Shown piece after piece: positions 1 to 9,309 of a stretch of DNA of 64,000 bases (position 1 is its first letter; every line of letters begins with the position of its first letter). The stretch spans positions 27,698-91,697 of the forward strand of contig CAWDGB010000023.1 in NCBI GenBank assembly GCA_963801715.1. Reading direction: 5' to 3'. The notes beneath the pieces were generated by a model. It had not been told where the DNA came from. It saw only the letters and a list, made by a program, of their open reading frames with translations, and ran no database searches. The DNA is from CAVVJA01 sp963801715 (lineage in GTDB: Bacteria > Actinomycetota > Actinomycetes > Mycobacteriales > Jatrophihabitantaceae). Made by a program: the position numbers and the translations under genes.

Positions 1-36
1 GCCGTGCGCGCGGAACAGGTCGTGAATGGAATTCAT
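1..36 (-). CDS. 5' end of an unidentified gene (partial)
   Basis: An ATG on the minus strand at 36 opens a frame that runs off the window after twelve codons (MNSIHDLFRAHG). A purine-rich GAGAGAGGA lies just upstream at good spacing, which is why I place a start here. Too little is visible to name the product. It is co-directional with the PEPCK homologue that ends 245 bases upstream, and may be transcribed with it or from the intervening gap. Confidence 0.4.
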   Translation of the reverse strand, partial: MNSIHDLFRAHG

Positions 37-281
37 GATGTCCTCTCTCTCGTGTCGCGGTCGGGATGACCGCTCACGACCAGAATCGCGTGGCCGCTGA
101 CCAGACGCATCGGGAGGCATCCGGAATCAGACCCTGATCCGCCGCATCGAGCCTCGGGGTCAGGCGAGTGCCCGGAACATTGTTCGTGGGGCGTAGGCCT
201 GCCGCCCACGTATTGGCCTATTTCATCGGCCGTTGTCGAGTTCGAGACGTGGAGATAGCGGGCCGCCGCCGGACACACCTG

Positions 282-2126
282 TCAACGGAGGGCGGCAGCG
301 ACGCGGCGATGCGCCTCCCAGATCTCCTCGGGCAGGCCGCCGAACTGGGCGAGGTGCTCCTCGCGGTTTGCGATCTCCTGCCGCCACCGCGCGATGTCGA
401 TGGTGAGCAACCGCTCGAGATCGGCGGTCGCGATGTCACAGCCCTCGAGGTTGAGCTCCTCGATGGTGGGGAGAATGCCGACAGGCGTCTGCGTCCCGGT
501 CGCCTCGCCGTTCTTCAGCTGCAGTAGCCAGAGCAGCGGGCGCAGGTTGTCCCGGTAGCCCGGCCAGAGGAAGTGGCCGTCCTCCGGGTCGCGCTGGAAC
601 CAGTTGACGTGAGCGAAGATCGGTTGCTCCGAAGCCGCGCCGATGATCTTGAGCCAGTGCGCGGCGTACGCACCTTCGGGGTAGGACATGAAGGGACGCA
701 TGGACATCGCGTCGTAGCGAAGCCTGCCTTCGATGCCCTCTGCGGCGAAGGTCGCCTCGGCGCCGAGGGTCAGGCCGTCGTAGATGCCCTCGGCGGGGTC
801 GGTGATGGCGCGGATCAGCGGTTCACGATCGCGGGTGCGGCCGCCGAAGATGATCGCGTCGACCGGCACGCCTTTCGGGTTGGTGTAGTCGGCGGCGATG
901 TTGGGCACGTTCGCCAGCGTGGTGGTGAACCGGCTGTTCGGATGCGCCCACGCTTCGCCGGCCTGAGCCGGGCCCCGCTCGGAGATGAGCGTGCCGGTCC
1001 AGTCGCGCCAGCCGATCGAGTCCGCCGGGGGCTGCGGCGTCCGCCCTTCCCACCACACCTCGGCGGTGAGGTCGTTATGCGCGACGTTGGTGAACAGCGT
1101 CCCGGTGCCCGGCCCGACCGCAGCCATCGCGGTTGGGTTCGTCACCTGGTTGGTGTCCTTCGCGACGCCGAAGACCCCGAACTCCGGGTTCATCGCGTAG
1201 ATCCTCCCGTCGTCCGGATCGACGCGAAGCCACGCGATGTCGTCGCCGTAGAAATCGACCTGGTAGCGCCCGCCGAGACCGTCCGGCGGCAGCATCATCG
1301 CGAGGTTGGTTTTGCCCGACGCGCTCGGGAACCCGCCGCAGATGTGGTAGCGGCGCCCGGTCTGCTTGTCCGTGATGCCGAGGAGCATGAACTGCTCGGC
1401 GAGGAACTGCCCCGACACCCAGCCGTCGTACGCAGCCTGGCGCAGACCGTGCGCGATCTTCCCGAGCAGGGCGTTACCGCCGTAGGAGGAGCCGAAGTGC
1501 AGGATCGTCCGCTCGTCGGCGACCGTCACGAAGTAGCGCTGATCTTCCGCCGTCCCCTGCCCGAGGTTCTCCAGGTCCCCGGTGACGTGGACGGCCCGGA
1601 CGAAGCTGTTCGGGTCGGCGAGGTTGTCGATGTACTCCACCCCCACCCGCGCCATGCGGATCATGTGCAGCACCACCGTGCGGTCGTCGGTGAGCTCGAC
1701 ACCGGCGGCGTACCGCTCGAGCGGGGATCCGGGCGGGGCCATCAGGTAGGGCACCACGTACATCGTCTTGCCCTCGGAGGCGCCCCGCATGTGCTCTTCG
1801 AGCAGGGGCCGCATCTCGGCCGCCGGGCGCCAGTTGTTGTAGACACCCTCGTCGGCCGGGTTGTTGGTCGCCACGAAGGTGCGCTCTTCGGAGCGGGCGG
1901 TGTCCTTCACGTAGCTGCGCGAGTAGTAGAGCTGCTCGCCCGCGGGCAGGATCTCGCCGGCCTCGAGCGCCTCGCGGATCAGTCGGGCGTCGTCGGATGC
2001 CGACACCACCTCGACCCGCGACGCGCCGGTGTGCTCGGCCCAGAAGCGCACGTACTCCCGAACCGGAACGTTCTTCAACTCAGCCTCGTCGAGCACCGCA
2101 TCAACGTCACCGGCAAGATCAGCCAA
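282..2126 (-). CDS. pckG: Phosphoenolpyruvate carboxykinase (GTP) homologue, divergent active site
   Basis: 614 aa, the normal length for GTP-dependent PEPCK, which interconverts oxaloacetate and PEP in the cytosol. The P-loop is at residues about 265-274 (GFPSASGKTN) and is followed by FYGDDIAWL, the kinase-2/metal Asp pair. The fold is clear, but conserved positions differ. The family's P-loop SACGKTN has its hyper-reactive Cys replaced by Ser270. The usual LLGKKC is LLGKIA, so the second Lys, a Mn ligand, is Ile. The usual AEHMLILG is AEQFMLLG, so the ligand His is Gln. These are read against my memory of vertebrate and mycobacterial enzymes. It could be a working variant or a paralogue with altered chemistry. 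There is no frameshift. Its upstream neighbour is an unrelated small membrane protein on the other strand. Confidence 0.85.
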   Translation of the reverse strand: MADLAGDVDAVLDEAELKNVPVREYVRFWAEHTGASRVEVVSASDDARLIREALEAGEILPAGEQLYYSRSYVKDTARSEERTFVATNNPADEGVYNNWRPAAEMRPLLEEHMRGASEGKTMYVVPYLMAPPGSPLERYAAGVELTDDRTVVLHMIRMARVGVEYIDNLADPNSFVRAVHVTGDLENLGQGTAEDQRYFVTVADERTILHFGSSYGGNALLGKIAHGLRQAAYDGWVSGQFLAEQFMLLGITDKQTGRRYHICGGFPSASGKTNLAMMLPPDGLGGRYQVDFYGDDIAWLRVDPDDGRIYAMNPEFGVFGVAKDTNQVTNPTAMAAVGPGTGTLFTNVAHNDLTAEVWWEGRTPQPPADSIGWRDWTGTLISERGPAQAGEAWAHPNSRFTTTLANVPNIAADYTNPKGVPVDAIIFGGRTRDREPLIRAITDPAEGIYDGLTLGAEATFAAEGIEGRLRYDAMSMRPFMSYPEGAYAAHWLKIIGAASEQPIFAHVNWFQRDPEDGHFLWPGYRDNLRPLLWLLQLKNGEATGTQTPVGILPTIEELNLEGCDIATADLERLLTIDIARWRQEIANREEHLAQFGGLPEEIWEAHRRVAAALR

Positions 2127-2590
2127 CGAGGTAACCCTTTCTGGCGTTGACCAGCGGCGTATTGCGCACTGGGCGAACGTGGCGCGACGGCCCGCAGCAC
2201 TTCAACCAGGCGTAGCGGCGATCGGTCTGATTCATGCTCGCCAACCTAGACGGAAATGGACAACAGATGTCCCCCGAGTGATCCGGTCCCGGCTCGACTA
2301 CGGCAACTGGTGTCGAGCCAACTGCGTCCTGGCCCCCGCGCATAGCGACGCCGCTGGGCGAGCCGCGCCCGCGAGCCGTCTGAATGAAGCTGACCTTGCC
2401 GGCTCGACTCGATCGTAGGGCGGCCTTGGATGGGGCTGGCGAGGCGGCTGAAGTGATGATCGGGATCGGTACGGCACGGGCCTGTGGGCTGCTGCGGGCC
2501 GACTATCCTCGAAGACGCGACGTTGTCGGCATCTGTCGCGCGGCATCGCTGATGACGTGCACGCACACGCATCCAGCTGGGAGTCGGTCG

Positions 2591-2989
2591 ATGCTGGTCC
2601 CAATCGTGTGGGGACTGATATTTGGCGTGGTACAGGCCGCGTCGCCGTTCGCCGCCCGCTGGCTGGATCATGCAACGGTCCTCGCATTGGAGCTGGTCCT
2701 GATCGCGGCGGTCTACGTCGGGTTCGCGGTGGCCGACGGAAGACCGCGGGTGATCGCCGTGGAGAGCGTTGTCGCCGGACTGTTCGTCGTGTTGGCCGCG
2801 ACGGCCATCACCGCGACGGCGTGGCTGCTTGTGCTCGGCTACACCGGCCATGGGCTCAAGGACGCCTGGCAGCAGCGCCGCCAGTACGTCGCCAATACCA
2901 GATGGTGGCCCCCGTTCTGCGCGGCCGTCGACTGGCTTGTCGCGGCCTTCCTGATCATCGCGATCGTCGCCGGAGTCCAGTTCCATTAG
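2591..2989 (+). CDS. Small four-helix integral membrane protein
   Basis: 132 aa from an ATG preceded by GGGAG at about 7 nt; an in-frame ATG at 2384 gives a longer, low-complexity N-terminus that does not look coding. Four hydrophobic segments are evident (roughly residues 2-20, 27-44, 52-75, 105-130). Between the third and fourth is a conserved-looking motif, GYTGHGLKDAW, and later RWWPPFCAAVDW, with polar His/Trp/Asp residues at a membrane edge. This resembles the DUF6010-type small membrane proteins. Function unknown. It stands alone, divergent from the PEPCK homologue. Confidence 0.65.
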   Translation: MLVPIVWGLIFGVVQAASPFAARWLDHATVLALELVLIAAVYVGFAVADGRPRVIAVESVVAGLFVVLAATAITATAWLLVLGYTGHGLKDAWQQRRQYVANTRWWPPFCAAVDWLVAAFLIIAIVAGVQFH

Positions 2990-3649
2990 GCGGCTCACCG
3001 CCCACACCGAGCCGACTGACTGCAGAAGCAGACCGCTACCAGCCAAGTCGCCCAGGGCGGACTCGAGAACGAACGCCTCCTCGATCGGTCCCAACCGCCT
3101 TGCTGCGCTTGCTGTGCTGGTGCTGCTCCCCAACCGGCCGTCCGCACAGCTGCGATGGATCGATAGTGCGGATGGCAATCAGCGCCGCCAGGAATGCGCC
3201 TGGCTCGCCAGCGGATACGGATCTCGGCTCAGGATGGCGGGCTTCGTCGAGGCGCCGGTCATTCCCGGCGAGCGAGAGCTTTGCCACTCGATACGTCTTG
3301 CGAGCGGCTCTGGTAGATATCGTGGCTTGTGCCAGGGTATGTCCGGAAGTGTGGAGAGCCATCACGCATCGTGCCCACCTCTTAGGATCGGTTTCGCGAT
3401 TGTGGGATCGGGGTCTTTGCGGGACGTCCCGCAGTACTACCCAGACCACCAGAGCCGGACGCGGCGCGGCAGCGTCGCTAGGTCGGGGCCCGCCTGCGTG
3501 CGCGGCGAGCCCTGAATCGTGGCCGATGCGACCTGGTCGGTGCGGCCAGGATGATCCGGCTCACATTCAGCCCGGTGCTTCCGAGTCGTACCTGGTCCCT
3601 GTCCTGTCTCAGCGTTGAGATGTGCCGGTTGGGTGGGTGGGCGGCTGTC
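2990..3649. other. No convincing gene
   Basis: About 660 bases between two genes. Open frames exist on both strands, but their translations are Arg/Ser-rich without family-like motifs and without a good ribosome site, so I treat this as non-coding or fully decayed sequence. Confidence 0.5.
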
Positions 3650-5281
3650 CTACGGGGGGAGTAGGTGGTCGGCCCACGCCGGCGGGTCGGAGAAGGCGAG
3701 TGCGGCTTCCTCGATCGTCCTGTCTGATGCCGTGAGCCGACCCTCGTGCTGCCGGAGGTGTTCTTCCCAGGTCGGGACGCGGAATACCTCGACGAACCGT
3801 TCGGGGTGTTCGCCGTCTCGGTACAACTCCCACCGGGTCGCGCCGGTACGGCGCCGGGACCGGCGGAGCTCTTCCATCGACGTCAGGAAGTCGTGCTGCC
3901 GTTCTGGGGCAACGGTGAAGTGCACGGCGATCAGTACCGGCCCGGTGTCCGGCTGCGGGTCGAAGGCCAGCCGCGGGTCGGTCCAGTAAACCGCGGGCTG
4001 GGGGTCGAGGTGGCCGGTCTCAGGCACCCGCCGGAGCAGACCGGCCAGGGCAGCGGCGAGTACCACGACCGCCGCGGCGAGGATGGCCGGCCGGAGCCCG
4101 AGCCGGTTGGCGACGACGCCCCAGAGCAGGGCGCCGCCGGTCTGCGCACCCGTGAACGTGACCATGTAGACGGCGACGCCGCGGGCGCGTACCCACGCCG
4201 GCAGCATCAGCTGGAGCTCGGCTTGCAGGGTCGACGTCACTGCCATCCAGGCCACGCCGCTGAGCACGAGGGCCGCCAGGGCGGCAAGGAAGCTGGGGAC
4301 CAGGGCGATCACCGTCAACGTTGCGGCGTAGAGCAGCCCTGCGGCGGCGAGGACCCCGTTGGTGGACAGCTTGGTGTTCAACGGTCCGAGTACCAGGGCG
4401 CCGAGGATGGCGCCGGCGCCCAGCGCGGCGAACAGGGCACCGTAGCCGTCAGCTCCGACGTGGAGATGCTGGCTGGCGATCACCGGCAGCAGAGCCCACA
4501 GCGCCATGGCCGGAGCGACGAACATGATCGCCCGCAGCAGTATGCGTCGTACCACTGGTTCATGCCAGACGTATCGGCCGCCGGCGCGCAGCGCGGGCAC
4601 GAACCCTTCCCGGTTCGAGGCGGCACGCGGCGGGCGGCGCCACCGGAGCACGGCGACGGCGAGGACGATGACGGAGGCCGCGTTCAGTGCGAACACGACG
4701 GGGACTCCGCCGAGCTGAGCGATCACCACACCGGCGAGGGCCGGTCCTACCGCCCGGGACACGTTGACGCTGACCAGATCCAGTCGGGAAGCCGCCCGAA
4801 GCTGCGTCCTGGGGACGAGCTCGGGAAGTGTCGCCCCCCAGGTGGGCAGTTGAACGGCGGTGCCGACCCCGAGCAGGAAGGTGAACGCGATCAGCAAGGC
4901 GGGCGGCATCTGACCGGCGGCGGTCAGCACGGCCAGCAGTACGCCGACGACGAAGAAGTAGACCTGAATCGTGAACAGCAACCAGCGCCGGTCGAAGGAG
5001 TCGGCCAGGACGCCGCCCGGTAGCGCGAGCAGCATCACCGGCAGCGTGGTCGCCGCCTGAACGAACGAGACCAATACGGCGGCATTCGGCGCGTCAACCA
5101 GCAGCCACTGCGCCCCCACCATTTGCATCCAGGTGCCGGTCCAACTGATCAGCACACCGATCCACAACCAGCGGAAGGCTCGCTGCCGCAGCGGCGCCCA
5201 CGCGGCGGACTCGGTCACCGGAACTGTCGGGCTGCCCGTTGCGGCCGGCATTCCTGCCGCGTGCTCGCCGCCGTTCGTCAT
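3650..5281 (-). CDS. MFS transporter of the MFS_3 (EntS-like) family with C-terminal ABM-like domain
   Basis: 543 aa. Residues about 30-425 form twelve hydrophobic segments with the MFS loop motif near helices 2-3 (PGGVLADSFDRRW). The start WAPLRQRAFRWLWIG is typical of the transmembrane-secretion-effector (MFS_3) exporters. After the last helix comes a ~95-residue soluble tail beginning IAVHFTVAPERQHDF, which matches the antibiotic-biosynthesis-monooxygenase-like tail usual in this subfamily. Likely a proton-driven exporter of siderophores or small hydrophobic compounds; the substrate cannot be read. Intact; monocistronic or followed by unknown DNA. Confidence 0.85.
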   Translation of the reverse strand: MTNGGEHAAGMPAATGSPTVPVTESAAWAPLRQRAFRWLWIGVLISWTGTWMQMVGAQWLLVDAPNAAVLVSFVQAATTLPVMLLALPGGVLADSFDRRWLLFTIQVYFFVVGVLLAVLTAAGQMPPALLIAFTFLLGVGTAVQLPTWGATLPELVPRTQLRAASRLDLVSVNVSRAVGPALAGVVIAQLGGVPVVFALNAASVIVLAVAVLRWRRPPRAASNREGFVPALRAGGRYVWHEPVVRRILLRAIMFVAPAMALWALLPVIASQHLHVGADGYGALFAALGAGAILGALVLGPLNTKLSTNGVLAAAGLLYAATLTVIALVPSFLAALAALVLSGVAWMAVTSTLQAELQLMLPAWVRARGVAVYMVTFTGAQTGGALLWGVVANRLGLRPAILAAAVVVLAAALAGLLRRVPETGHLDPQPAVYWTDPRLAFDPQPDTGPVLIAVHFTVAPERQHDFLTSMEELRRSRRRTGATRWELYRDGEHPERFVEVFRVPTWEEHLRQHEGRLTASDRTIEEAALAFSDPPAWADHLLPP

Positions 5282-5456
5282 GACACCTCCGAACAGGCGC
5301 GGTCACAGCAGTGTGTGATCTGCAGTGTGTCAGTCGCAAAGACCTTCCTGGCCAGTCGCGGGTCTGGCGCGTGAGGTCGGAGCGACCGCCGCCCGGTCCC
5401 GCAGATCGCTGGCGAAGCAATGCCGCAGCGACGCCGGTTCGACCGGGATGTGCAGC

Positions 5457-5564
5457 CTAGTACTTGCCGAATTCGTCCTCGGGCACGTTGTAGAGCGCGC
5501 TCGCACCGTGCCGCAGGGCCCAGTCGGCGACGGTCTCGGCGGCCCCGATTCGGCTCAAAGCCAT
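5457..5564 (-). CDS. Possible 35-aa peptide translationally coupled to corA
   Basis: An ATG overlaps the end of corA: the sequence ATGGCTTTGA holds both this ATG and the corA TGA. The frame runs 35 codons (MALSRIGAAETVADWALRHG, ending EFGKY) with strong GC bias at third positions, as in real genes of this genome. No family is recognised. It might instead be the tail of an older gene truncated by corA. Confidence is low because the peptide is short. Confidence 0.3.
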   Translation of the reverse strand: MALSRIGAAETVADWALRHGASALYNVPEDEFGKY

Positions 5565-6589
5565 CCTCGTCGCTTGAACGTGACGTAGAGACCGATTCCA
5601 AGCAACACCATCAGGGCCAGGGCGAACGGATAGCCGAGCACCCAGGACAGTTCTGGCATGTGTTCGAAGTTCATGCCGTAGATCGAGGCGATCAGAGTGG
5701 GGGCGAACAGAATGGCGGCCCACGCGGAAATCCGTTTGACCTGTTCGTTCTGGTCGTAGCCGGCCTGGCTGAGCCGCGCCATCTCCTCGTTCTGGCGACG
5801 AGCGACCAGCGCGTTGTCGATGTCCAGAAGGTTCGTGAGCAGCTCCCGGAAGCCTTCGATGCGGTCGTGCACCCGGCTCACGTGGTCGGCGACGTCGCGG
5901 AGGTCGCGGCGCAGTTCGAGATCGTGATCGCCACCGCGGTCCTTCAGTTCGTCGCGGAGGTCGGCGAGCATGTCTCGAAGCGGGGAAACGGCACGATGGA
6001 ATTCGATCACCTCACGTGTCAGCTGGTAGGTGCGCTGCGGGGCGTGGGGTTCGGCCGCGAAGACTTGGACCTCGATCTCGTCGAGGTCGATCTGGAGTTC
6101 CTTGAGCACGGAGACGTAGTCGTCGACAACCCGATCCAGAATCGCGTAGAGGACTGCTGGTGGTCCGTGGGCGAGCAGTTCGGGATCCGCTTCGAGCCGG
6201 GCACGGATGGCTGCGATGTTGGGCTCGTCGGCATGGCGAACTGTGATCACGAAGTTCGGGCCGAGGAAGATGTGGATCTCGCCGAGTTCGACGACCTCGT
6301 CGTGATCGACGTACCGTGCCGGCCGGAGGACGACAAATGTCACCTCACCGTACTGCTCAATCTTCGGTCGTTGGTGCGCCGAGACGGCGTCTTCGACAGC
6401 GAGTGGGTGCAGTGAGAATTCGCGCGCTACGGCCTTCATCTCGTCGGCGTTGGGTCTCAGGAGGCCGATCCAGCAGAATGCTTCCTGGCCCTGGCTCGCT
6501 GTCTGCAGCTCGTCGACGGTCGTGTCCAGAGACGTTGGCTGAGCCAGGCGGTGGCCCGCAGCGTAAATCGCATTATCGACGATCGGCAT
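5555..6589 (-). CDS. corA: CorA-family divalent cation (Mg/Co) transporter
   Basis: 344 aa from an ATG with GGAGAG five bases upstream; a start 54 codons earlier is open but its extension is low-complexity. The N-terminal cytoplasmic alpha/beta domain (to ~residue 250) is followed by a long helix and two C-terminal membrane helices. The family signature YGMN sits at about 304-307 at the end of TM1, followed by FEHMPEL and the second helix, ending in the basic tail KRRGWL. CorA pentamers carry Mg2+ inward through the inner membrane. Intact. Likely monocistronic apart from the possible overlapping peptide at its 3' end. Confidence 0.93.
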   Translation of the reverse strand: MPIVDNAIYAAGHRLAQPTSLDTTVDELQTASQGQEAFCWIGLLRPNADEMKAVAREFSLHPLAVEDAVSAHQRPKIEQYGEVTFVVLRPARYVDHDEVVELGEIHIFLGPNFVITVRHADEPNIAAIRARLEADPELLAHGPPAVLYAILDRVVDDYVSVLKELQIDLDEIEVQVFAAEPHAPQRTYQLTREVIEFHRAVSPLRDMLADLRDELKDRGGDHDLELRRDLRDVADHVSRVHDRIEGFRELLTNLLDIDNALVARRQNEEMARLSQAGYDQNEQVKRISAWAAILFAPTLIASIYGMNFEHMPELSWVLGYPFALALMVLLGIGLYVTFKRRGWL

Positions 6590-7003
6590 GCGTTCTCTCC
6601 TCGACTGCCTCGCTACCCATCTCCGCCTGTGTTGCGCGATCCGCGCCGAGTCGTGAAGCCGTTCCCAGTCGGACCTCGGTGCGACGCGTCCGATGCCAGT
6701 CCGGCCAGCGGCGATCGCGACGCCGGATCCTACGGCGTCATCTGGGTCCATCCGGCGTCAGTAGCCACCTCGTTGCGTCGATCATCTCACCGCGTTAGAT
6801 CGCTACGACACCTGCGACGATTCATGCTTGGACTACACCCCTGACGACGGTGATGACGTTTGGGCTTGAGCGACTGCGGAAGACGTCGGTTCGATGAACT
6901 GCGGTGCGTGTCAGGCTGACTTACCCCGGCCGGTTTGCGCGGCAGGCTGGAACGGGCAGTGACTGGACAGTAAGCAGGATCCGACGGGAACGAGGACACG
7001 AGT
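6590..7003. other. Divergent intergenic region, no gene seen
   Basis: About 410 bases between the divergently read corA and the GH13 gene. It should hold both promoters, but I find no strong -35/-10 pair or operator. The translations on either strand are not protein-like. Confidence 0.4.
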
Positions 7004-8667
7004 ATGCCGGAACGCTGGTACAAGACCGCGGTCATCTACTGCGTTGAGGTCGACTGCTTCCAAGACTCGGACGGCGACGGGGTAGGCGACCTGCGTGGGC
7101 TCATCAGTCGGCTGGACTACCTGTCCCGCCTGGGCGTGACCTGCCTGTGGCTCAATCCGATTCATCCGACACCGCATCGCGACGACGGGTACGACGTCGC
7201 CGACTACTACGGCGTCGACCCGCGACTGGGCAGCCTCGGCGACTTCGCGGAGCTGGTGGCGGAGGCAGATCAACGCGGGATCCGGATCCTGCTGGACCTA
7301 GTCGTCAACCACACGTCCAACGAGCATCCCTGGTTCCAGTCCGCGCGACGCAGCGCTGATTCGCCTTATCGCGACTGGTACGTCTGGAGCGACACGGAGC
7401 CTGCCGACCGGCAGGCAGGGCATCGTGTTTCCCGGCGAGCAGCGCGACACATGGAGCTTCGACGAGCAGGCACAGGCCTGGTACTTCCACCGGTTCTACG
7501 ACTTCCAGCCCGACCTGAACTGGGCCAACCCGAGCGTGCGGGCCGAGATCAAGAAGGTCATGGGCTTCTGGCTAGCAGACTCGGCGCCGCGGGATTTCGG
7601 GTGGACGCCGCACCATTCGTCCTCGAACAGGTGCGCGCCGGCGTCGACCCAGCACCGAAGGACTTCTCGATCCTCGACGACTGGCGTCAGCACATCCAGT
7701 GGATGCGCGGCGACGCCGTTCTTTTGTGCGAGGCCAATGTCCCGCCGCGACGACCTGAGCGCCTACTTCGCGGGGCGTACCGACGGGCCGAACGATCGCG
7801 CCCACCTGCTGTTCGCGTTCCTGATCAATACGAGGCTGTGGCTGGCACTGGCGCGCGCCGACGCCGAGCCGCTCGTCGAGGTCGCTGCACGAGCTGCCCC
7901 GCGTGCCGGCGATGGCGCAGTGGGCGACCTTCCTGCGAAACCACGACGAGCTCGATCTGAGCCAGCTTACCGACGAGCAGCGCAACGACGTCTTCGCCGA
8001 GTTCGCGCCGCGCGCCGACATGCGCCTGTTCGGCCGCGGGATCCGGCGTCGGCTCGCGCCGATGTTCCGCGGAGACCGGCGGCGCATCGAGTTGGCTTAC
8101 GCGTTGCAGTTCTCCATGCCCGGAACCCCTGTTCTGCGCTACGGCGAGGAGATCGGCATGGGCGAGAACCTTGCCTTGCCGGGACGAGAAGCCATCCGCA
8201 CCCCGATGCAGTGGGACGCGGGCCGGAATGGTGGCTTCTCTACCGCGCCGAGTGACCGGCTGTTGCGTCCGGTCGGGACGCGCGGCCGCTTCGGGACTCG
8301 GAGCGTGAACGTCCGGGCCCAGCAACGGGATCCGGACTCGCTGCTGCGGTGGTTCGAGCAGCTCATCGGCATCCTGCGGGAGTGCCCGGAGATTGGCGCC
8401 GGGGAGTGCGCCGTGCTCGACGCGCCAATGCCGCGCTCGGTGCTGGCGCACCGGTTCGACGCGCCGGAAGGCTCCATTCTGCTGCTGCACAATTTGAGTG
8501 CCGATCCGGTCCAGGTGCAGATCGGCAAGCTGGACGGCATGTCCGGCCAACCGTTCGAGGTCTTCGCCGACGGGCCCTACGAGCGGCCCACCGCACGGCT
8601 CGCCGACCTGGACTTGCGCGGTTATGGCTACCGCTGGATCCGGCTGCGCCGCGCCAACGGCGGATGA
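7004..8667 (+). CDS. GH13 alpha-amylase-family enzyme, trehalose-synthase (TreS)-like, with four frameshifts
   Basis: Read across frames this gives one ~550-aa GH13 protein. It opens RWYKTAVIYCVEVDCFQDSD and carries DLVVNHTSNEHPWF, the nucleophile region GFRVDAAPF, the acid/base CEANV, the third carboxylate in FLRNHDELD, and the TreS-type RTPMQWDAGRNGGFS. TreS enzymes interconvert maltose and trehalose by an intramolecular transfer. Reading passes through frames 2, 0, 2, 0, 1, with breaks near 7410 (GG read as GGG), 7580 (G lost), 7735 and 7882. Sequence on both sides of each break is well conserved, so consensus errors are more likely than decay, though a pseudogene is possible. Start ATG has GAGGA upstream. 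No maltokinase is nearby. Confidence 0.8.
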
Positions 8668-9309
8668 CGTCCAGGCGAAGCTCGTCGTTGCTTCATCCCC
8701 TGTACGTCGTGCCGCGCTCCGCGCGACCGATTCGGTGGCGAGGTACTCGCGGGAGCCGGGTCGCGACCTCGCCGGGAAGCGGCCGACGAGCTGAACGCCC
8801 CGGCTGGCCGACGTGGATGTGCCGCTGTCTCACGCGCAGCCACTCCGCGTCGCGGGCTGAGGGCGTCGAGAGAGCTGAGTGATTACCGGCGAAACTCCGT
8901 CCCGGTCCGGTCGATGTTGTGCGAATGCGGCTGGCCGAGAGCACTAGGCGACATCCGAGCACTGGACGCAATGATGAAAGCGGTCCGAAGAAGTCGAATG
9001 GCTATTCGTTGTCCGGCGGACAACCGGGTCGTATTGTGTGCCAACAAGCGGGTTGTCTCACCCTTCGGCTGGGCCAAAGATCTTCAACAGCTGGCCCTTG
9101 ATGGGATTGATGTGCTCCAGCCCCTCTTCCAGGGGACTTGTGCTTGTCCTCATGATGAACCACCAGCCTGTGAAGGTGCGAAACCGCTCTCACGCCGCGG
9201 CTAGCCGGGTCGTGTCGATTATCGTCGTCGTGGAGCTATGACGAGCCGTCCGTGCTCTGTGGTCTGATCGGAACCGCGCGCCCGTGTCACGGCCGGAAAG
9301 GAGACCCTG
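8668..9309. other. Intergenic region with one possible micro-ORF
   Basis: About 640 bases. Apart from the 31-aa frame on the minus strand at 9058-9153 and the ribosome site of the next gene (AAAGGAG before 9310), I see nothing recognisable. Confidence 0.4.
9058..9153 (-). CDS. Possible 31-aa small protein
   Basis: ATG to TGA gives a balanced, protein-like peptide (MRTSTSPLEEGLEHINP followed by IKGQLLKIFGPAEG) with an amphipathic helix and no low-complexity bias, unlike the surrounding translations. The frame is closed 13 codons upstream and has no good Shine-Dalgarno, which weakens the call. No family recognised. It lies alone in a 640-base gap, antisense to nothing. Confidence 0.3.
   Translation of the reverse strand: MRTSTSPLEEGLEHINPIKGQLLKIFGPAEG

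Noticed and set aside
573..2150. 525-codon open frame on the plus strand
   Set aside because: Exactly antisense to the PEPCK homologue; composition is the mirror pattern expected in GC-rich genes and no motif or ribosome site supports it.
3746..5023. 425-codon plus-strand frame
   Set aside because: Antisense shadow of the MFS_3 transporter; highly charged, repetitive translation.
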